The notes under the pieces: generated by a model | The model's input: the letters and a program-made list of their open reading frames with translations, nothing else | Told to the model about the DNA's origin: nothing | Database searches by the model: none | Part shown: in pieces, positions 58,944 through 64,000 of the stretch | How positions within the stretch are numbered: position 1 is the first letter of the stretch | How the letters are laid out: each line of letters begins with the position of its first letter | Position numbers and translations under genes: made by a program | Source: JBCAWW01 sp039024315 | Lineage (GTDB): Bacteria > Bacteroidota > Bacteroidia > J057 | Direction of reading: 5' to 3' | Assembly (NCBI GenBank): GCA_039024315.1 | Contig: JBCCQN010000011.1 | Location: 18,823-82,822, forward strand | Length of the DNA stretch: 64,000 nucleotides

Positions 58944-59825
58944 TTACCCCAAAAAGGCGCAGATATCATCTATCGCCTCTTGCCTTTCGGGCATAGGAAA
59001 GACCAACCAATCGTGCAGCATCTTATGATACTCCTTGAATTGAAAGTTTGCGTTCACGGCCGTTGCGATGACTTTGAGTTTGACGCAGTCAGGAAAAAAT
59101 AACTCTGTATTGCTGTATAGTACCAAGGTGGGAGGAAGATTCTCAAACTCCCCATTGATGGGGGATAGGAGATTCTGGGTTTGGTCATCGCCGCCAGCGT
59201 ATAGCGAACCGGCGCTTTGGAGCATATCAACCGTCAGCAAATGGTCGGTCTTGACAAATTTATCTATCTCTGGATTGAGCATCGTCAGGTCTAGCCAAGG
59301 AGAAATGAGCACTGTTTTGACTGGCAGCCTAGTGTGATTTTGTTTGACCAAGATTTGGTTGAATGCTAGGGCCAAACCCGCGCCGGCAGAGTCGCCCATC
59401 AACACAAATTGATCATCGGGAAATTGCGCGCAAAGTAAATCATAGGCCTCAGCCACCATCGCGAAGGTATCCTTATAAGTCGATTCGGGCGCTAAAGGAT
59501 AGTCGATCAGGGTCATGCGACAATGTGCTTTTTCCACTAACATCTTGGCGATATCCCAATGGCCTCCTACGGCTTCGAAGACATAAGCCCCCCCATGCAA
59601 AAAGATCACATGCGTTTGGCTGACTTGCTGCTTACTCGCAAAGGTGGCGACGGCTTTGCCTGCTACCTCTTGGGATTGCGCTTGATAGGCTTTGAGGATG
59701 GCCTCGGGTAAAAAAGCTTTTTGGGAGCGCTTGATGGGTTTGTTGACGCGCTTTTGGACTTGGATTTTAAAGTTGGACCATTTGAGGATGCTAGTCGTAA
59801 GTCGGGAAGAGAAACTGGGTCGCAT
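58944..59825 (-). CDS. Alpha/beta hydrolase, HSL-type esterase
   Basis: 293 residues. No signal peptide is clear. HGGAY oxyanion motif (VIFLHGGAYVFEA, about 74-86), DYPLAPES, nucleophile elbow GDSAGAGLALAF (about 142-153), catalytic acid likely in LYSNTELFFPD, and His in MLHDWLVFP near the C-terminus. Same superfamily as the gene at 18921 but a different subgroup and only distantly similar. The substrate is unknown. Confidence 0.87.
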   Translation of the reverse strand: MRPSFSSRLTTSILKWSNFKIQVQKRVNKPIKRSQKAFLPEAILKAYQAQSQEVAGKAVATFASKQQVSQTHVIFLHGGAYVFEAVGGHWDIAKMLVEKAHCRMTLIDYPLAPESTYKDTFAMVAEAYDLLCAQFPDDQFVLMGDSAGAGLALAFNQILVKQNHTRLPVKTVLISPWLDLTMLNPEIDKFVKTDHLLTVDMLQSAGSLYAGGDDQTQNLLSPINGEFENLPPTLVLYSNTELFFPDCVKLKVIATAVNANFQFKEYHKMLHDWLVFPMPERQEAIDDICAFLG

Positions 59826-59884
59826 GTATCGAAGGATTTAGGCCTTGGATCAAAATAGCAATTAATCTGATGAGTTTTCTAAGG

Positions 59885-60050
59885 ACCGCTGCGCGGAACG
59901 CTTTTTTTGCTCGGCCTAGGCAAGACTGCCAGAACCAAGCGTTCTGCGCAGCAGTCCCTCCCCAAACAATCTAAGTACAGAGTAGCCAGTAGCCCGAAAG
60001 CTTTCGGGAGTATCTAGTACAGAGAAAAAGGTCTTAATACTAAACACTAT
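59885..60050. repeat. Repeat cluster with family 1, palindrome and family 3
   Basis: CCGC-TGC-GCGG AACGCTTTT at about 59885-59905 and AAGCGTTCTGCGCAGCAG at 59937-59954 face each other. They are followed by AAGTACAGAGTAGCCAGTAG (family 3), CCCGAAAGCTTTCGGG (59992-60007) and GTCTTAATACTAAACAC. The palindrome is inserted within the family 3 unit. Confidence 0.7.
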
Positions 60051-60072
60051 TTTCTAAGGACTTAAACGCTGA

Positions 60073-60525
60073 CTAGCCGGCTAACTTTTGCTTTTTGAGC
60101 ACAACAGACATGCCGACAAAATCATGGATTGCTCGCTTCTCTACATTGCCGGTAATAGTGAGCAAGGAAATCCAACCTAGCAAAGTCTTGCTTGCAAAGC
60201 GTAAAATAGCCAAGAGGAGGTTGATGTTTTTCTCATGATTTTCGGATCGCTTCACCTCCAGATTGGACATTTTGTGCCCGATCGTACCCCCAGCAAAGGC
60301 CACCATCAAAGGATCATAAAAGACAAATAGCAAAATGAAAAGCGGCGCTTTGAGGGGAGAGTCCGCAAAACCCAGCGAGTCGAGCCCACTAAAGCAGATA
60401 AAGGCAATGAAGAGGATGATAAAGCCATCCAAAAGGACGGCTTGAACGCGTTCTTTTAGGCTGGGGAAAATAGAACGATTTTGTTCCGAATAATAGTCAT
60501 TTGATTCAATTTCGTGTGTTTTCAT
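60073..60525 (-). CDS. RDD-family membrane protein
   Basis: 150 residues, with three predicted membrane helices. The RDD motif region is RVQAVLLDGFIILFIAFICF (about 26-45), then PLMVAFAGGTIGHKMSNLEV (about 72-91), where G-T-x-G-x-x-x is typical, and SLLTITGNVEKRAIHDFVGM at the end. RDD proteins are small membrane proteins of uncertain, possibly transport-related, function. Confidence 0.85.
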   Translation of the reverse strand: MKTHEIESNDYYSEQNRSIFPSLKERVQAVLLDGFIILFIAFICFSGLDSLGFADSPLKAPLFILLFVFYDPLMVAFAGGTIGHKMSNLEVKRSENHEKNINLLLAILRFASKTLLGWISLLTITGNVEKRAIHDFVGMSVVLKKQKLAG

Positions 60526-60567
60526 GGGGATGGTTTTAGTGCTTGATGTTGATGGTATGAAATTTTT

Positions 60568-61329
60568 TTAGGTATCGGTGCTGATATTGTCCCATGTTTG
60601 ATCCATATGGTTGATCAACCAATTGAGCACATAATGCCGTTCATAGACGACGCTATTGTTTAGCTGGCCGGGTGGTTCTTGATCATTGATTCGAGCATTC
60701 ACGCAAGCCCAATGAATGCGATAGATCAAATCGGCCTGATCGAGGATTTCTTTTTTGCTACGGACTTGAGCTTTCGCCATAAATTCGGTTTTACTGTTTG
60801 CCCAAATGAGCAGCACATCATCACCCACATTACAGAGTTGGTTAGGATAGCTCAGGCTATCGATATAGCCCAAGGCCCAGAGGAGCACATGCATGCTTTC
60901 GTAGCGCCAATTGGCGTTGACGGTTTGCTGCTGAGTGGGATTGGCCGCGTCCACATAGGCAAGCTCTTCAGTTGTAAAACACTTTCTAATATCGTATTTC
61001 TCTTCTAGCTCCTTTAGTTTTGCTGCCTCTGTGCCTTCGCTTTTGATGCCAAGATATAGGAGGGCAAAAGTCCGCGAGACGATTTCCTCTTTGCTGCGGA
61101 TTTTACTTTGAGCTTCCGTTTCGATTTCGGGCAGATCAACATTGATCGGAAGGTCATACTTTAAACAGTACTCGATAGACTGGTACTTACGAGTAAAGGA
61201 TTCTGAATTTTCGGTTTCTTCCTGCTTTTTCAAATCTTGTATCTTCAAGCCAAAGCTCGCCTTCTTGCGATTGCCAAAGCAAGCGGTCAATAACAAAGCC
61301 GTAAAAAGACAAACAATAAGTGTTTTCAT
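60568..61329 (-). CDS. DUF4272 lipoprotein
   Basis: 253 residues. Lipobox Cys17 (ALLLTACFGNRKKA). The DUF4272 domain is shown by IRSKEEIVSRTFALLYLGIK, WRYESMHVLLWALGYIDSL, RSKKEILDQADLIYRIHWAC and VVYERHYVLNWLINHMDQTW. This is a widespread family without assigned function. Unusually for the family, which is mostly cytosolic, this member carries a lipoprotein signal. It is 43 bp from the RDD gene on the same strand. Confidence 0.85.
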   Translation of the reverse strand: MKTLIVCLFTALLLTACFGNRKKASFGLKIQDLKKQEETENSESFTRKYQSIEYCLKYDLPINVDLPEIETEAQSKIRSKEEIVSRTFALLYLGIKSEGTEAAKLKELEEKYDIRKCFTTEELAYVDAANPTQQQTVNANWRYESMHVLLWALGYIDSLSYPNQLCNVGDDVLLIWANSKTEFMAKAQVRSKKEILDQADLIYRIHWACVNARINDQEPPGQLNNSVVYERHYVLNWLINHMDQTWDNISTDT

Positions 61330-61355
61330 ATAGGAGTTGATTGTGCAATGCTAAG

Positions 61356-61949
61356 TTATCGCTTCACCTCCCGAAAAGTCAAATTGATTCTACCGGCTAC
61401 CGCCTTCTTGGTTTTTGATATTTGATGGAGCCAATGATGCTGCAGAGCGCCTCCCATGACGAGAAGACTTCCATCTAGCAGATCCATTCGTCTGGTTTCT
61501 AGATCTTTACGCTTCCGATGCTTGAGATGAAAGCGACGAACGCCACCCAAACTGAGGGAAGCGATTACAGGATTAGGACCTAGTTCGGGTTCATTATCGC
61601 TGTGCCAGCCCATGCTATCTTGTCCATCACGATAGTAATTGAGCAAAACGCTGTTAAAAGGCGCCCCAGCAAAATCTTCGATCCGTTTTTTGATCTCGGC
61701 AAGTGGTTCTGTCCAAGGCAAAGGCTCCATCACAATGCCCGAATATGAATAGGCCGTACCAGGATCACCATACCAAGCCGTCAAACGTGGTTGCATCACC
61801 TCTTTGCCAAATATTTTGATGGGTTCTTGGCGCCAAGCGACATGCTCGATTAGGTGTTCCCGCAGGGAACGCCTCTCTACTGCCCCCAAAAAATCGGGAT
61901 CATAAACCAGCTTACCGTCCTCAATCGGGATAGAATATGCTTTAGACAT
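61356..61949 (-). CDS. alkB: AlkB-type 2-oxoglutarate/Fe(II) dioxygenase
   Basis: 197 residues. Iron and cofactor residues: HxD in MGWHSDNEPELG (about 118-129), the distal His in HHWLHQI, and the 2-oxoglutarate arginine in GRINLTFR at the C-terminus. Substrate loop NSVLLNYYRDGQDSMG is characteristic of AlkB homologues. It repairs N-alkylated bases in DNA or RNA by oxidative demethylation. The start overlaps the stop of the upstream Dabb gene by 8 bp. A repeat variant at about 61854-61873 is in frame and encodes VERRSLREHL. Confidence 0.93.
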   Translation of the reverse strand: MSKAYSIPIEDGKLVYDPDFLGAVERRSLREHLIEHVAWRQEPIKIFGKEVMQPRLTAWYGDPGTAYSYSGIVMEPLPWTEPLAEIKKRIEDFAGAPFNSVLLNYYRDGQDSMGWHSDNEPELGPNPVIASLSLGGVRRFHLKHRKRKDLETRRMDLLDGSLLVMGGALQHHWLHQISKTKKAVAGRINLTFREVKR

Positions 61950-62241
61950 CTATGGCATCATACACCTGCACTCTCGCCCAAAGATCTTTGCAATTGGCGA
62001 TAAATACGTCATGATCGGGATGTACTTGGTAGGCGTCATGGTCTGCTTTGTTGTCAAACATCACCAAAAGCGAATAGTCAAATGTACTATCTACGACTTC
62101 GCGATCTGAAGGCGAAACCACGCCAATACGGCTATCACGAATCAGGTCGATTTTACAAAGCTCTTGCATCTGCGACACAAAATAATCGCGCTTATCATCA
62201 TGCCCCGGATTGAGCCAAAAAAATACGTGGTGTACAAACAT
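61942..62241 (-). CDS. Dabb-family (stress-responsive alpha-beta barrel) protein
   Basis: 99 residues from the ATG at 62241 (MFVHHVFFWLNPG); the frame opens 19 codons earlier but that part is not Dabb-like. It has the family's strand-helix pattern: VHHVFFWL at the start, the F-D-Y-S-L-L-V-M-F strand and HDAYQVHPDHDVFI near the end. Dabb proteins form dimeric barrels and include decarboxylase- or stress-related proteins. It overlaps alkB by 8 bp, suggesting coexpression. Confidence 0.85.
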   Translation of the reverse strand: MFVHHVFFWLNPGHDDKRDYFVSQMQELCKIDLIRDSRIGVVSPSDREVVDSTFDYSLLVMFDNKADHDAYQVHPDHDVFIANCKDLWARVQVYDAIDV

Positions 62242-62362
62242 TTTTGAATTATTGAGGAGTTGAATGCTTGAGTTAAGTAAATATTGAGATTTGGGCAAAT
62301 TGTGGAGACAAAAAGTGAAGTATTTAAGCTGTGAGACAAAAGTATCAGTCCCCTTTTGATTG

Positions 62363-62380
62363 CTGCTGCGCAGAACGCTT
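62363..62380 (+). repeat. Hairpin-AACGCTT element, CTGC stem
   Basis: CTGC-TGC-GCAG then AACGCTT, ending two bases before the stop codon of the PKD/CHU_C gene on the minus strand. Confidence 0.8.
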
Positions 62381-62382
62381 AG

Positions 62383-64000
62383 TTAGCGAAACAAAGTAAT
62401 CGACCCTCTTTCCTTGAGTAAGGTCGGCCCATAGTCGATCTTTGGATTGTCGCTCCGGTACCACCCATCTACAAAATAAGCATAAACTCCTTGTGGGACT
62501 GCTTTGCCTTGGTAGGTGCCGTCCCAAGTGGCGTGGGGATCTTGCGAGGCAAAGACAACTTTGCCCCAACGATCATAAATGCGAATCTGGTAAGAAAGTA
62601 TGCCTACGCCTTTGACTGCAAATACATCATTGATTTGATCGCCATTGGGCGAAAACGCATTGGGGATGTGGACTTGAGGCTTTTCGGGGATGATGCAGAC
62701 TACCGCAGAAAAGCTATCTGGACAAGCAGCCTCATTTTCAATAAATAGACTTACCCTATATTGGCCTGCGTCAGCATAAATATGCTTTGGATTGACCCCT
62801 GGACTATATTCAATCGAATCTCCGTCTCCAAAGTACCACCAGCCTCCTACGCCACCACGGCTCACATCCAAAAACTCTACCACTGCATTAGCGGTACTGA
62901 CGCATTCTTCATTGGGGTTGGGGAGAAAGTTGGCCCTTACCAAGGGAGAATTGGGGATCTCAGTCCGTGCGGTATTTTCGCATCCATTGACGAGGTCCGT
63001 AACCGTTACATGGTAATTGTAATGGGTAGGCGCAAAGAGGGTGTCGGTATATTGGATAGGATTGACGTTCCATTCGTAGGCATAAAGTCCTGGAGGGTTG
63101 ACTGTTGCAATGGCAAAACCAGATTCTCCGGCACATTGAGGCGGACTAACTTCAAAACTGATAGCTAAGGAATCTTTGATATAGACAGTGCGTTCGCCAA
63201 TGGCGGGATCCGAACAACCATCACTCACCTCAACATAGTAGGTAGTCGTTTGCTCGGGGTGCACCAACAAAGTATCCGAACGACTCCCACCTGGTGTCCA
63301 GCGATATTGTCTAAAAGGACCCGTACCGCCGCTATTGCGTGCGTCCAAAATCAGATAACTATTAAAACAGAGCGTATCTATCAAAATGCTGTCTTCGAGG
63401 ACGATGGGCTCACCGATATCGATCTGTTGCCAATCCGTCACTGCACAGCCGCCGGAGCCTAGGGTATATTCGATCCTATGACTACCTGCACCCGCTCGCG
63501 CTGGATTAAAGATACTATCGCTGACGCCAGCGCCGCTAAAAACTCCACCCGAAGGAAAGCCTTGCAAGACGATTATGGTGTCTTGGTAGCAAAAGTCTTT
63601 GCCAAAATCGAAGAGCGTAGCGCTCCCCAAAGCTTCGACCCGTACAGGCATACTATCGATACAAGCCTGAGGGCTTTGATAATAAACATAATGCATCCCT
63701 ATCCCCATGATCTGGGGGTCAAAAATTCCCGCTCTGTCATCGATCAAACCAGGACCTGACCAATATCCTCCAGGAGCCGAAGTCCGAATCTTAATAGGAT
63801 CCGAAAGTTCACAGACGGTCGTATCCGTCAAGATGGTATTGGGGCGAATCCTGATGGTAAGCGTATCTACACAGCCATTGGCAGAGTAAGTGAGCGTATG
63901 ATCCCCTGACCCCGCCAATTTGGGATCAAAGGTACCGGGAAAATTTTGTACCGTGACGCCTGCGCCTTGCCAGAGGCCATTGTAAGGCGTACGGCGGGTC
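62383..64000 (-). CDS. PKD-domain adhesin with T9SS type B (CHU_C) C-terminal domain, 5' part outside window
   Basis: The minus-strand frame is open from base 64000 to the TAA at 62383-62385 (539 codons visible); the only apparent start inside, a TTG at 63918, is not a real start. It consists of repeated Ig-like modules (GGYWSGPGLID, GGVFSGAGVSDSIFNPA), a PKD domain (VEFLDVSRGGVGGWWYFGDG, HIYADAGQYRVSLF), and the CHU_C domain (IPNAFSPNGDQINDVFAVKG, IRIYDRWGKVVFASQDPHAT, PQGVYAYFVDGW). Such proteins are exported by T9SS and function as adhesins or in gliding. Confidence 0.88.
   Translation of the reverse strand, partial: TRRTPYNGLWQGAGVTVQNFPGTFDPKLAGSGDHTLTYSANGCVDTLTIRIRPNTILTDTTVCELSDPIKIRTSAPGGYWSGPGLIDDRAGIFDPQIMGIGMHYVYYQSPQACIDSMPVRVEALGSATLFDFGKDFCYQDTIIVLQGFPSGGVFSGAGVSDSIFNPARAGAGSHRIEYTLGSGGCAVTDWQQIDIGEPIVLEDSILIDTLCFNSYLILDARNSGGTGPFRQYRWTPGGSRSDTLLVHPEQTTTYYVEVSDGCSDPAIGERTVYIKDSLAISFEVSPPQCAGESGFAIATVNPPGLYAYEWNVNPIQYTDTLFAPTHYNYHVTVTDLVNGCENTARTEIPNSPLVRANFLPNPNEECVSTANAVVEFLDVSRGGVGGWWYFGDGDSIEYSPGVNPKHIYADAGQYRVSLFIENEAACPDSFSAVVCIIPEKPQVHIPNAFSPNGDQINDVFAVKGVGILSYQIRIYDRWGKVVFASQDPHATWDGTYQGKAVPQGVYAYFVDGWYRSDNPKIDYGPTLLKERGSITLFR

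Noticed and set aside
63918..63920. Start codon for the PKD/CHU_C gene
   Set aside because: It is a TTG within a frame that stays open to the window end and continues the same repeated module upstream.

Overview
The window looks like chromosomal DNA of a Bacteroidota bacterium, most likely a Saprospirales-type marine or freshwater polymer degrader (inference). The basis is four proteins with type IX secretion (T9SS) type A C-terminal sorting domains, one CHU_C/type B sorting domain with PKD-like modules, SPII lipoproteins, few Shine-Dalgarno sequences, and exported carbohydrate-active enzymes (GH16, sulfatase). I see no rRNA, tRNA, CRISPR array, prophage or complete IS element.

Layout. 1-4.3 kb, minus strand: the start of a DUF4175-type membrane protein, an antitoxin/Doc pair, xth and thiL. 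4.37-5.34 kb: an AT-rich gap crowded with DnaA boxes, followed by a plus-strand RhaT-like transporter; this is a good candidate for a replication origin. 6.9-9.7 kb: a large lipoprotein with a cytochrome c domain. 10.6-13.3 kb: enoyl-CoA hydratase and acyl-CoA dehydrogenase, divergent. 13.6-18.4 kb: a small membrane ORF, phosphodiester glycosidase, glutathione peroxidase, GH16 enzyme, VOC protein and a coiled-coil lipoprotein that has a paralogue at 25.3-26.2 kb. 18.9-23.5 kb: hydrolase plus AraC regulator, the remnant of an S74/tail-fibre-like gene, and a two-component system. 26.5-35.2 kb: small exported proteins, M48 protease plus barrel protein, recO, a DUF4139 protein and the psuK-psuG pseudouridine catabolism pair. 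35.2-43.7 kb: DUF368 carrier, frr, gatB, ferredoxin, LuxC-type reductase, caspase-like protein and PaaK ligase. 44-51.9 kb: amidohydrolase, feoAB, ECF sigma factor with anti-sigma/TPR partner, membrane protein and scpA. 52.7-64 kb: sulfatase, helical protein, an exported dockerin/cohesin-like protein, hydrolase, RDD, DUF4272, AlkB, Dabb and a PKD/CHU_C adhesin fragment.

The most unusual property is a highly iterated short element: a 4-bp hairpin with a 3-nt loop (usually TTC or TGC) followed by AACGCTTGT. I count about 29 exact copies of the 8-mer GAACGCTT (either strand) in 64 kb, where chance predicts about two. Its stem varies but stays self-complementary (CCGC/GCGG, CTGC/GCAG, CGGC/GCCG, CAGC/GCTG, CGCC/GGCG). 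It occurs singly, as inverted pairs bounding 90-175 bp composite elements that sit mainly between convergent genes, and inside many reading frames without breaking them. It resembles REP/BIME, DNA uptake signals, HIP1 and Rickettsia palindromic elements in different ways but matches none that I can name. Several other intergenic repeat families are mixed with it.
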